64,000 bases of DNA from PGYR01 sp048267165 (GTDB lineage: Bacteria; Bacteroidota; Ignavibacteria; Kapaibacteriales; UBA2268), in the NCBI GenBank assembly GCA_048267165.1, contig JBLWYD010000016.1, positions 1 to 64,000 on the forward strand, in the 5' to 3' direction. Shown one piece after another: positions 8,962 through 16,670 of this stretch (the first letter of the stretch is position 1; the number at the start of each line of letters is the position of its first letter). Under the pieces are notes generated by a model. It did no database searches. It saw nothing but the letters and a program-made list of their open reading frames with translations, and was not told where the DNA came from. A program made the translations under genes and the position numbers.

Positions 8962-11184
8962 ATGCACTTTATTCCCAATAGACTTATATTATTAGTAATA
9001 ATAATATGCTCATTGACCAATATAAAAGCAGACGAACTAGAGAATAAAGGACTTTATACTAGTAAGTTTGTTCCTTATGGCTATGAGATAAATAGACTAG
9101 AGTTCATTGGGAATAAAGACTTTACAAAAGCCGAATTAGCCAACAAAGTCAAAAGCCGCCCTACAAACATCGGGATACTCCACTCGCTGATGCTAATGTA
9201 TTACCAAGAAGGGAAAGAAAACCGCCATACTCCTAGACTAGCTATGGAGACTATAGAGAAGAATATTCGCTGGTTCGAAAACGAGAGACGAGTATTCGAC
9301 GAAAAAGTAGTACTAGAGGATCTGAAATCATTAGAATCATACTATAAGAATAATGGCTATCACCTATCGCAAGTAAGCTACGAGATATTCCCAGATAGTA
9401 CAACAGAAGAAAATGTGTTAGCTTTTTATATAAAAGAAGGTGAAAGATATACTATATCTAATGTCACCTATCTCGGTTTAGACAGTATAGACCAAGAAGT
9501 AAAAGACAGAATAAAGAGCGTACTAACTGACCACTCTGGGGACTATTACTCCGAACAGAAAATAGAATACGAATATAACCAAGTAACTGCTACACTCGAG
9601 AATAATGGATTCCTATACATAAAGAGTAGTAAGCCAGTCATATATATAGATGACGACACCAAAACTGATAGTGTTGTGATAGAGTATAATCTTGGTAAAA
9701 GAAAGAAAATTGGTGAAATAGATATAGTCGATGTCCGAAACGGTCAGCCAGCCGTATCGAATAATATGCGGAAGATGCAGTTGACTTTCAAGACAGGTGA
9801 TTACTACAGTAAGCGTGATGAGTTACAGTCACGTATAAACTTCCTTTCTCTAGGGGTATTCGAGAATGCTTCTATTAGTTATATCTCTGATTCTACCACA
9901 AGTGATTCAATAGTCAACGTAAAGGTTAGTCTAGTATATAATAACCAACAAGATTGGGAAGTGAGTCCCTTTGTGAATAGAACGGTATTCAACGAGACAA
10001 CGAATGCAGGTATTGAAGCAGGTTATGGCCACAAAAACGTATTCGGGGCAGCTCAGAAATTCAGACTTTACGGTAAGATATTTGCACGTGATATAAGTAG
10101 ATTCATCGGTTCTGGTAGCAGTACTAATGAGTACCAAAACCTATTGGAATACGAGTATCAAGCGGGTATAAAGTTCGACCAACCTTATGTTTTTTCCCTT
10201 TGGAATTGGAACGTCGGGGCAGGTACTAACCCTCAATATGCCGTTCGTAATATCTTGAATAACTTCACGCTCAATACATTCTCTTGGCCTTTTACTTTCC
10301 AACTCAGATTACCTTACTATACTATTATCAATAGTATTTACTTGGATTTGAACTTCGAGAGCGAGAAACCTTCGGGATTGGAAAATATACTAAACCAAGA
10401 TACTCTTACAAATGATATTGCTCAAGCACTAATTATCTACTCAAGTCTGCAAGATTATGATAAATTCATAACACTTGCTACGATGAGTTTGAGAGCAATT
10501 GGTGATAAAAGAGATAACCCTATTAACCCTACTAAAGGTTATTATCTGAATACTTCTGTAGAATTTCCTATAGCAGATGTACTTTCTAATTATATCAGAA
10601 CTCAGATAAAAATATATACTTATTTTAGTCTTTCAGACCAGTTAACAACTGCTTTTAAAATCAGCGCAGGGCATATATTCCTTGATTTCAATAGTGATTT
10701 CTATGTCCCTTTTGATAGACAATTTTTTGCTGGTGGAGCTAACTCTATTCGTGGTTGGGCATCTAGGACGCTTAGATACCACCCGACACAAGACCCTACA
10801 ATTAGAGATAACAACTTATTTGAATTCTTAGAAAACTTCGTTGGTTCAACTAGTTTGATTGAATCTTCGTTTGAGATGAGATATAAATTCAAACGTCCAG
10901 AATATTTCAGTGAGTTTCTTGCAGACCAAATAGAGAGTATTGGTTTAGTAGCTTTTGCTGATTTAGGGAACTCTTATGATTGGTTAATAAATGATAATAG
11001 GTCTGACACAAAAACTAATAATTTCTTAAGTACGTTAGCTTTCTCTGTGGGAGTAGGTGTTAGGTATTTTACACCAGTTGGACCATTAAGATTTGATATT
11101 GCTACACCCGTTTACGATCCTAATGGATTTGAAACACCATTTTCGGAAATATTATATCACATTGGCTTAGGGCATACTTTCTAA
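8962..11184 (+). CDS. Omp85 family outer-membrane assembly factor (BamA/TamA-like)
   Basis: 740 residues with a signal peptide ending near ADEL. Three POTRA-like segments can be seen: about 41-142 (INRLEFIGNKDFTKAEL), about 143-230 (ISNVTYLGLDSID) and about 232-320 (IGEIDIVDVRNG), followed by a 16-strand type barrel. The conserved Omp85 loop-6 motif appears as FAGGANSIRGW, and the strand motif NPTKGYYL precedes it. Three POTRAs, rather than five, fits TamA-like proteins better than the housekeeping BamA. It heads an operon with two paralogous outer-membrane proteins 20 bases downstream, which may be its clients or partners. Confidence 0.85.
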   Translation: MHFIPNRLILLVIIICSLTNIKADELENKGLYTSKFVPYGYEINRLEFIGNKDFTKAELANKVKSRPTNIGILHSLMLMYYQEGKENRHTPRLAMETIEKNIRWFENERRVFDEKVVLEDLKSLESYYKNNGYHLSQVSYEIFPDSTTEENVLAFYIKEGERYTISNVTYLGLDSIDQEVKDRIKSVLTDHSGDYYSEQKIEYEYNQVTATLENNGFLYIKSSKPVIYIDDDTKTDSVVIEYNLGKRKKIGEIDIVDVRNGQPAVSNNMRKMQLTFKTGDYYSKRDELQSRINFLSLGVFENASISYISDSTTSDSIVNVKVSLVYNNQQDWEVSPFVNRTVFNETTNAGIEAGYGHKNVFGAAQKFRLYGKIFARDISRFIGSGSSTNEYQNLLEYEYQAGIKFDQPYVFSLWNWNVGAGTNPQYAVRNILNNFTLNTFSWPFTFQLRLPYYTIINSIYLDLNFESEKPSGLENILNQDTLTNDIAQALIIYSSLQDYDKFITLATMSLRAIGDKRDNPINPTKGYYLNTSVEFPIADVLSNYIRTQIKIYTYFSLSDQLTTAFKISAGHIFLDFNSDFYVPFDRQFFAGGANSIRGWASRTLRYHPTQDPTIRDNNLFEFLENFVGSTSLIESSFEMRYKFKRPEYFSEFLADQIESIGLVAFADLGNSYDWLINDNRSDTKTNNFLSTLAFSVGVGVRYFTPVGPLRFDIATPVYDPNGFETPFSEILYHIGLGHTF

Positions 11185-11204
11185 ATAAACTATAAGGAGT
11201 TGAT

Positions 11205-12143
11205 ATGAACAAGTATATACTATTATTGTTGCTAGCTGCTATAGCTATCAAAGCTCAAGATTCGACAGTTACTAAAGAATATAACGTAAAAGTTACAACT
11301 ACTTATTCAGAGAATGGTGAGCTAAAAGATTCATCCGAATATAATGAGTGGGATTTCGACTATTGGAGTATGGACTCTTACAGCGATTTGGCAAGACCGA
11401 CAATAGAATTAGAATACGGTATGAATGAAGCATTTTACAATAAAGATGCATTTGATAATGAGTTCAATCCTAATAATAGATTCATGGGTAAAATTGGGTT
11501 TGCTAACTATGGCGAGACAGTAGCCGGTACAGGACTATTGAAATACTCATTCAATTCACTATTTGCATCACAATCGCTAGGTGATATAGACGCTATTGGC
11601 GAGAACCAGACATTGAACAGTAAAGTACTTTCATTTGGTATCCACTCTAGTAATGGATATGGATATACTGTAAGTAATAATTTCCAAATTATTCTTACTC
11701 ACGGGACTGGAATGACTTGGAACTCACTAGATTTCACAAATCCAAGTGGTATAGTCGATAGCAGCCAGTTGGATATGATAAAAGTAATGGACGAAGGAAT
11801 ACGTTTCGGAGAGACATTTGAGTCAGGAATAAAAATTAGATTAGTAGAAAACATAGGTATAACAGCTACTTATAGTGAGAACCTGATTATGCCACGATTC
11901 CTATTTTGGCATTGGTCATTAGGTAAGCTAATAGAAGGAACAACTCAGGGAATAGCTAGCTATTTCGTGGATAGAGTCAAAACTACTTCACCTACTTTAG
12001 TTCCTATTCTCTATTTTGTAGTCAAAAATGGTATTTCTTATGGGTTCCATAGGTTACGTGAGAACAATATGAACTGGCCCTCTAATACTGCCCCTCCCCT
12101 ATTTCAAAGAAATTTCAACATAGGTGTTAGCTTTATATTCTAA
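11205..12143 (+). CDS. Outer-membrane protein, first of a tandem paralogous pair
   Basis: 312 residues with signal peptide (LLLLLAAIAIKAQD) and a C-terminal phenylalanine (NIGVSFIF), which fits a beta-barrel insertion signal. AGGAG (11193-11197) supports the start. The family is not recognised. It is clearly related to the next gene across its second half: FLFWHWSLGKLIEG, PILYFVVKNGISYGFH and FQRNFNIGVSFIF align with FQFVEWSGSWVIEN, PIVYHIYKTGISYLIY and TQRGIRLGVKFAL. It sits 20 bases after the Omp85 gene and overlaps the next gene by one base, so the three are probably co-expressed. Confidence 0.7.
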   Translation: MNKYILLLLLAAIAIKAQDSTVTKEYNVKVTTTYSENGELKDSSEYNEWDFDYWSMDSYSDLARPTIELEYGMNEAFYNKDAFDNEFNPNNRFMGKIGFANYGETVAGTGLLKYSFNSLFASQSLGDIDAIGENQTLNSKVLSFGIHSSNGYGYTVSNNFQIILTHGTGMTWNSLDFTNPSGIVDSSQLDMIKVMDEGIRFGETFESGIKIRLVENIGITATYSENLIMPRFLFWHWSLGKLIEGTTQGIASYFVDRVKTTSPTLVPILYFVVKNGISYGFHRLRENNMNWPSNTAPPLFQRNFNIGVSFIF

Positions 12144-13024
12144 TGAATATCAGACCAATCAAATTGATGTTTGCACTATCATTCTTCTTTCTAATGTCAG
12201 CGAATAGCTGGTCTCAGGAAGAAGAAAGTATTGGCGATATAATCTCACGCTATTTCAACACTGACGAGAATGTCAATATTCCGCTTTTGGAGATTAGCTA
12301 TGGCCCTGAGAGAATGTCATTCTATTCTGATTTTAATAGCTCTTTTGAGGGTAATTATGCCTCAGAGATTCAGTACGGCTTTTTCCGATATGACAAAAAG
12401 CTATCAAGAAACGGACTACTCTATTTCAGCTCAGAGCGTGCATTTTTCGGAAATTCCTCATCGCGTTTCAAGCCATCTGGTGTAAGTGAGTTCACTATCA
12501 AATCAGAGATTTACCGCTACGGTGGTTCTTATTATAATGGATTTGGTATTGGCGAAGAGAAAGGCAGCAAGTTCCTTTTTTCTCACAGTAGCTCCATAAT
12601 GCAAGTAAATTCGGATATAGAGAATTTCACATCCAATGAGAATGACAATCGATTACTCAATGAATTTGAGACAGAAACAAACTTCGGTATGGGTTATACT
12701 TCGGGCATTATGTATGTCTTCGGTGAGGGTGTTACTAGTTTAGAACTCAAATACCAGCACAATGTTATCTGGACTAATTTCCAATTCGTAGAGTGGAGTG
12801 GCTCATGGGTAATAGAGAATTTTCTACAACGTACACCCGACTTATTTCACGATTACTTTATCTCCAAATTCGGTGCGTATTATCCAATAGTATATCATAT
12901 ATACAAGACAGGAATATCTTACCTTATTTACGAAGGTAGAAGCAGAAATAGCTTTTGGCCGTTCAAAGGGAGCGAGGCACTAACTCAGCGAGGAATAAGA
13001 CTAGGAGTCAAATTCGCCCTCTAG
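12143..13024 (+). CDS. Outer-membrane protein, second of a tandem paralogous pair
   Basis: 293 residues, starting in a TAATG overlap with the preceding stop, a sign of translational coupling. The signal peptide ends near NSWSQEEE. Sequence is rich in Gly, Ser and aromatic residues in alternating strands, consistent with a barrel, and it is a diverged paralogue of the gene before it. Its last 24 bases overlap, tail to tail, the end of the mlaF-type gene on the other strand. Function unknown; location beside an Omp85 protein suggests an assembly client or accessory. Confidence 0.7.
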   Translation: MNIRPIKLMFALSFFFLMSANSWSQEEESIGDIISRYFNTDENVNIPLLEISYGPERMSFYSDFNSSFEGNYASEIQYGFFRYDKKLSRNGLLYFSSERAFFGNSSSRFKPSGVSEFTIKSEIYRYGGSYYNGFGIGEEKGSKFLFSHSSSIMQVNSDIENFTSNENDNRLLNEFETETNFGMGYTSGIMYVFGEGVTSLELKYQHNVIWTNFQFVEWSGSWVIENFLQRTPDLFHDYFISKFGAYYPIVYHIYKTGISYLIYEGRSRNSFWPFKGSEALTQRGIRLGVKFAL

Positions 13025-13795
13025 TCGGAACCTATCTATAAATTCGCTAACTACTTCATCTTTCGAATCTTTTAGCTGCTGTACATTACCTTCGAACCTC
13101 ACTAATCCATCGTGAAGCATTGATACTTGGTCAGCAACTCGGAACACTGAGAACATATCGTGCGTAATCACAATCGAAGTAACGTTTAGTGATTTCCCGA
13201 TTTCTTTAACCAAATCATCTATCTGCTCAGAAGTCACGGGATCAAGCCCAGTTGTTGGCTCATCATAGAAAATATACTTAGGGTCGCCAACTAATGCACG
13301 AGCAACGCCTACTCTCTTACGCATACCACCCGAAAGGTCAGACGGTTTTTTCGTTTTTAGAATATCCCATTCTTTTTGGAAATTGGTAGTTTCTCGTTCA
13401 CTGATATGAGGCAGCAACCCAACTGATGAAAGCACCTTAATAGCAGTATCATCGAGTACTTTTGTCTCTCTTTCACCGTGTTCATAGAGACCGATAATGA
13501 TATTCTCATATACATTGTAAGAATCAAAAAGTGCAGCCCCTTGGAAAACGAAGCCCATAGATTTACGAATCTCGAATAATTCTTTGTAGCTCAGAGTTTC
13601 TATTTCTTTATCATCTACATATATTTCGCCTTTATCGGCCTTTAATAGCCCAACTATATGCTTAAGTAGCACACTTTTCCCAGAGCCAGATTTACCTATA
13701 ATACAATGGGTTGAGCCATTTTTAACGTCTATATTCACGCCATTGAGTACGTGCTTATTACCAAAGCTTTTGTGTAGATTTTTAATAGAAATCAT
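13001..13795 (-). CDS. mlaF: ABC transporter ATPase, MlaF/Mkl type (phospholipid transport)
   Basis: 264 residues with a complete ABC ATPase core: Walker A GKSGSGKS at 34-41, Q-loop VFQGAALFDS, signature LSGGMRKRVGVARAL, Walker B YIFYDEPTTGLDP, and H-loop ITHD. GAALFDS after the Q-loop and the GGMRKR signature are hallmarks of the MlaF branch, which powers phospholipid traffic between inner and outer membranes through an MlaE permease and MlaD substrate-binding protein. Neither partner is in this window; upstream is a divergent unrelated operon, so it is an orphan here. No SD-like sequence is obvious before the ATG at 13795. Confidence 0.85.
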   Translation of the reverse strand: MISIKNLHKSFGNKHVLNGVNIDVKNGSTHCIIGKSGSGKSVLLKHIVGLLKADKGEIYVDDKEIETLSYKELFEIRKSMGFVFQGAALFDSYNVYENIIIGLYEHGERETKVLDDTAIKVLSSVGLLPHISERETTNFQKEWDILKTKKPSDLSGGMRKRVGVARALVGDPKYIFYDEPTTGLDPVTSEQIDDLVKEIGKSLNVTSIVITHDMFSVFRVADQVSMLHDGLVRFEGNVQQLKDSKDEVVSEFIDRFRLEGEFDS

Positions 13796-13919
13796 GAAGT
13801 CATATATTTTTTGTTTTTTAAAATTAACAATAGTTTGCCTTTTATTTACAATAATTTGTATTTATTTTCTATTTTAGTATCAGTATATAATCCGACTTTC
13901 AATTAAAATAAGATATGGT

Positions 13920-14354
13920 ATGAGTTTCAATTTTACAAATGAAGACATAGAAAGAATCTCCGAAACTTTGGGGGTTAACCACAAAGGTACTTCAGATACT
14001 TGGACTTGGACGCTAAAAAACAGCGAAACCAACCAATCCGTAGTATTCACAATTTATAATAAAACTCAGATTTCACCCCAGAAAGATGAGACAGGTGTAC
14101 TAGTATCTGTGCAAACTAAGCACGGTTACTTCGAGCTACACGGACTAACGGGATTTTTACTTTTCGAGCCAGACGAAGTTATATTCGTTCGTGCCGAAGA
14201 AGAAAGCGTCTCTTGCCTTGTAATAGGTAGCAATAGTAGTTGTTCGCTTTTCTCTAATATTGATAAAGCAATACTGAAATCGAATATAACAGAGCTAGAC
14301 CCTGCTATATTATTAGCAGCTATGCAACTATCCCTAGCAGAATCAATACTATAA
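13920..14354 (+). CDS. Conserved-looking hypothetical protein upstream of ybeY
   Basis: 144 residues, not recognised. No signal peptide or membrane segment. The central part is beta-rich (SVVFTIYNKTQISP, VLVSVQTKHGYFELHGL, DEVIFVRAEEESVSCLVIG) and the C-terminus helical (AILLAAMQLSLAESIL). It is four bases from ybeY and heads a three-gene operon, so it is probably a cytoplasmic protein expressed with ribosome maturation functions. An in-frame start at 13920 gives the natural length; no clear SD. Confidence 0.6.
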   Translation: MSFNFTNEDIERISETLGVNHKGTSDTWTWTLKNSETNQSVVFTIYNKTQISPQKDETGVLVSVQTKHGYFELHGLTGFLLFEPDEVIFVRAEEESVSCLVIGSNSSCSLFSNIDKAILKSNITELDPAILLAAMQLSLAESIL

Positions 14355-14358
14355 GCTA

Positions 14359-14778
14359 ATGGCAATAGAAATAAACATATTAGACGAAGGGGAATTCGGC
14401 AATATCCCCGAATCCAAAACTACACAGATAGTAAATAATATACTTACTGATTATAAGGTAGATACTGCACTTATTAATCTCATATACGTCAATGATAATG
14501 ACATACACGAGATAAATAAAGAATTTCTAAATCATGACTATCCGACTGATGTAATTACATTCGTACTGGACGAAGATGAGAAAGAAGCAGAAATAATAAT
14601 TGGCGTAGAAACAGCATTAGAAAACTCGAAAGAATACAATGCAACTCACGAGTCCGAATTGCTAAGGTTAGCAGCCCACGGTGTACTCCACCTATTAGGG
14701 TATGACGACCACTCGGACGAAGACAGAGCAGCAATGCACGAACTCGAGAACAAATACTTAGGTACAGTAAATGAATAA
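14359..14778 (+). CDS. ybeY: Endoribonuclease YbeY, rRNA maturation
   Basis: 139 residues, the usual length. YbeY is a metal-dependent single-strand RNase for 16S rRNA 3' maturation and ribosome quality control. The signature HGVLHLLGYDDHSDED gives zinc ligands H107 and H111; the position of the third histidine of the E. coli motif is D117 with H118 next to it, as happens in relatives of this group. The upstream motif HDYPTDVITFVLDE is also typical. It overlaps the next gene by eight bases, indicating coupled translation. Confidence 0.92.
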   Translation: MAIEINILDEGEFGNIPESKTTQIVNNILTDYKVDTALINLIYVNDNDIHEINKEFLNHDYPTDVITFVLDEDEKEAEIIIGVETALENSKEYNATHESELLRLAAHGVLHLLGYDDHSDEDRAAMHELENKYLGTVNE

Positions 14779-15193
14779 TAATATAGTTGATATTTTAGAA
14801 TTTGTTCTGAATAGCGTAAAAGAAGACGGTGAACTAAACACTGCCGAACTAGCACGCATACTAAAGAAGAACAAAAGTGATAATTTCTTAGAAACACTAG
14901 AAAAAAACGCTGATGAGCTAGAGAGAGTAAGACCTGAAAGCAAAAACTCATTCAGATTCTTACTAGAATCGGAGCAGATGTTCTTCACCAAAGAAGTTCA
15001 AGGCGAGCTAATACAGCTCCAATCGATAGGGCTAATAACAGGAAAAGAGATAGAGCAGCTAATAGAGACTGCCATCTTCCGTGAGTTCAGATTGATCGAC
15101 AAAGAGGCACTCCGTCATCTTTTACCTGGTATTATTATTCAGAACAACGTAAGCTCTAATAATCTGATACTCGGTAATAACTCTATTAACTAA
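14771..15193 (+). CDS. Smg/DUF494-like protein
   Basis: 140 residues. The helical arrangement and spacing resemble the Smg (DUF494) family: an N-terminal DILEFVLNSVKEDGELN segment and a C-terminal LQSIGLITGKEIEQLIETAI followed by LIDKEALRHLLPGII, in place of the usual LDLEDLKWVVLMVL end. Smg proteins are small cytoplasmic proteins of unsettled function, often encoded near dprA and topA. Here it overlaps ybeY by eight bases. The similarity is by pattern and is moderate; it may be only a structural relative. Followed by a good terminator. Confidence 0.5.
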   Translation: MNNNIVDILEFVLNSVKEDGELNTAELARILKKNKSDNFLETLEKNADELERVRPESKNSFRFLLESEQMFFTKEVQGELIQLQSIGLITGKEIEQLIETAIFREFRLIDKEALRHLLPGIIIQNNVSSNNLILGNNSIN

Positions 15194-15219
15194 TAGAAAA
15201 TGAAAATTGATATAGAACT

Positions 15220-15253
15220 AGACTGTTTTGAATAAAAGCAGTCTTTTTTTTTT
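15220..15253 (+). terminator. Rho-independent terminator of the ybeY operon
   Basis: AGACTGTTTT and AAAAGCAGTCT pair with one bulged G around a GAAT loop, followed by about ten T. It closes the three-gene operon. Confidence 0.85.
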
Positions 15254-15339
15254 GTTGAGACGTAATGCCTGTGCTATTCGTAAATACGTCACTCTTTTAA
15301 AGGTTAGGTAATTCGTGGATAGATATTTCTTGATATCAG

Positions 15340-15754
15340 AACAGGATTGCAAGATGATTAAGAAATTCATGATGAGGTTGAAACAAACGTCTATCCTGAA
15401 CGTAGTGAAGGATCCAGGTTAAAAAAGAATTCCAATTGAAGCCCTCTTGAATTTTAAGAAGGTTGGGTGATTTATTTTAGTCTGAATCAGGATTTACTGA
15501 ATTTAAGGATTTTCAGGATAGTTTAGAATTCCCCACAAACTGACCTCCGCTGCCGGAGGTGGCTAACGCCCATGGTGTTAGTGCTTCGAGAGCCTCTGCA
15601 ACCAAAGGAGGCGGACAAACGAAGACGAACTTTTTTATTTATCATCCTCATTCAGAACAAGTTCTGATAACTCCTCTAACGCTTTCAGCGTCATAAGAAA
15701 TGGAGCACAGTTCGTGGAATTTCCTGAATATCTTAATCATCTTGCAATCCTGTT
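15340..15754. repeat. Exact 24-base inverted repeat, arms 367 bases apart
   Basis: Left arm 15340-15363 (AACAGGATTGCAAGATGATT and four more bases) is the exact reverse complement of 15731-15754. Similarity fades just outside the core. The left arm with its flank is also imperfectly repeated at 51976-52012. It could be ends of a degenerate non-autonomous element; no target-site duplication was recognised. Confidence 0.65.
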
Positions 15755-15784
15755 TGGTTGCTTAGGGTAGCCGATTTGTGGACA

Positions 15785-15876
15785 AAAAGAGATCGCCACG
15801 TCCTTTCAGTCCTTGCGATGACACATTTTTAAGGTTATTTAGGAAAGGTTTTTAGACGTATGCAATACGTCTCTAC
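15785..15876. repeat. Composite dispersed repeat, copy 1
   Basis: A 38-base element at 15785-15822 (core GAGATCGCCACGTCCTTTC) is followed 31 bases later by a palindromic element at 15854-15876 (AGACGTAT-GCA-ATACGTCT plus CTACA). The same two parts occur in the same order and orientation at 47272-47354, and the palindromic part alone, inverted, at 44231-44255. Short repeats of this look are common in intergenic DNA of Bacteroidota and other phyla. Confidence 0.75.
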
Positions 15877-15891
15877 AAGACTTAGGCATGC

Positions 15892-15926
15892 AAAATAAAA
15901 GAGACTGCCTTCATCAGACAGTCTCT
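15892..15926 (-). terminator. Rho-independent terminator of sod
   Basis: AGAGACTG (15900-15907) pairs with CAGTCTCT (15919-15926); the A-rich stretch to the left gives the U-tract on the minus strand. Located 30 bases after the dismutase stop. Confidence 0.8.
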
Positions 15927-15956
15927 AGGTATTTACTTTTCTAATATTATATCAGA

Positions 15957-16556
15957 CTAGCTTTCAAATCTTTTAGATACTTCGTCCCAATTAACTACAT
16001 TCCAGAATGCTGTTATATAGTCAGGGCGTTTATTTTGGTAGTTTAGGTAGTATGCGTGTTCCCATACGTCTAATCCCAAAATCGGTTTACCTGAGCAACT
16101 AGCTACTGGCATAAGTGGATTATCTTGGTTTGGTGTAGAGCTAACTGCCAAAGTGCCTTTGTCAGTTACGCATAACCAAGCCCAACCAGAACCAAATTGA
16201 GTAGCGGCAGCATTAGCAAATTCTTCTTTGAACTTGTCGAATGAACCGAAAGCTGTATTAATTGCATCAGCCAGATTACCAGTTGGTGCACCACCACCAT
16301 TCGGAGACATTACTTCCCAGAATAGTTTGTGATTCCAATATCCGCCACCGTTATTTCTTACAGCTTTGTTTTCTGCGTGGTTAGCTAATAGACTTTCTAT
16401 GCTTTCGTTTTCTAAATCTGTGCCTTTTATTGCATCATTTAATTTTGATGTATAGCCCGCGTGGTGCTTACTGTGGTGTATTTCCATAGTTCTTGCATCA
16501 ATGTGTGGCTCTAACGCGTCGTAAGCGTAAGGGAGTGCTGGTAGTTCGAATGACAT
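15957..16556 (-). CDS. sod: Superoxide dismutase, Fe/Mn family
   Basis: 199 residues, the usual length for this cytoplasmic enzyme that converts superoxide to peroxide and oxygen. All four metal ligands are present: H27 (MEIHHSKHH), H76 (YWNHKLFW), D163 and H167 (LDVWEHAYY). The active-site glutamine is in the Mn-type position (NQDNPLM, Q144), while ATQFGSGWAWL resembles Fe forms, so the metal could be Mn or the enzyme may be cambialistic. AAGGAG seven bases before the ATG supports the start. A palindromic region lies just upstream and may be regulatory. Confidence 0.95.
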   Translation of the reverse strand: MSFELPALPYAYDALEPHIDARTMEIHHSKHHAGYTSKLNDAIKGTDLENESIESLLANHAENKAVRNNGGGYWNHKLFWEVMSPNGGGAPTGNLADAINTAFGSFDKFKEEFANAAATQFGSGWAWLCVTDKGTLAVSSTPNQDNPLMPVASCSGKPILGLDVWEHAYYLNYQNKRPDYITAFWNVVNWDEVSKRFES

Positions 16557-16598
16557 AATGTTCTCCTTATTTTCTTAATTCAAAAATTGTTTAAATTA

Positions 16599-16647
16599 AG
16601 GACTAAATAACTGCAAATAAATTGTATTTATCTGAATATTTAGTCCT
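16599..16647. promoter_or_regulatory. Nested inverted repeat between tnaA and sod
   Basis: AGGACTAAATA (16599-16609) and TATTTAGTCCT (16637-16647) are an exact 11-base inverted repeat with 27 bases between; inside it ATAAAT-TGT-ATTTAT is a second palindrome. It lies 24 bases after the tnaA stop and 43 bases before the sod ATG on the same strand. There is no immediate U-tract, so a regulatory hairpin or operator in the sod leader is as likely as a terminator. Confidence 0.45.
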
Positions 16648-16670
16648 CATTTTTGAATCTTAAATTGGAG

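Larger units (their letters stand above)
15254..15891. repeat. Non-coding spacer packed with dispersed repeats
   Basis: No convincing gene. The spacer holds an exact 24-base inverted repeat (15340-15363 and 15731-15754), a 32-base element (15481-15512) that recurs with two mismatches at 44103-44134 and with three on the other strand at 47239-47270, a hairpin ACCTCCG/CGGAGGT near 15543-15560, and the composite repeat at 15785-15876. The phrase AGGATCCAGGT (15409-15419) recurs in the spacer near 52020. The patchwork suggests accumulated mobile-repeat remnants. Confidence 0.7.

Noticed and set aside
14646..14991. Minus-strand open frames opposite ybeY and the Smg-like gene
   Set aside because: Low-complexity, serine- and leucine-rich shadows of well-supported genes.
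15254..15956. CRISPR-like array in the repeat-rich spacer
   Set aside because: The repeats are of different kinds, not regularly spaced, and no cas gene is near.
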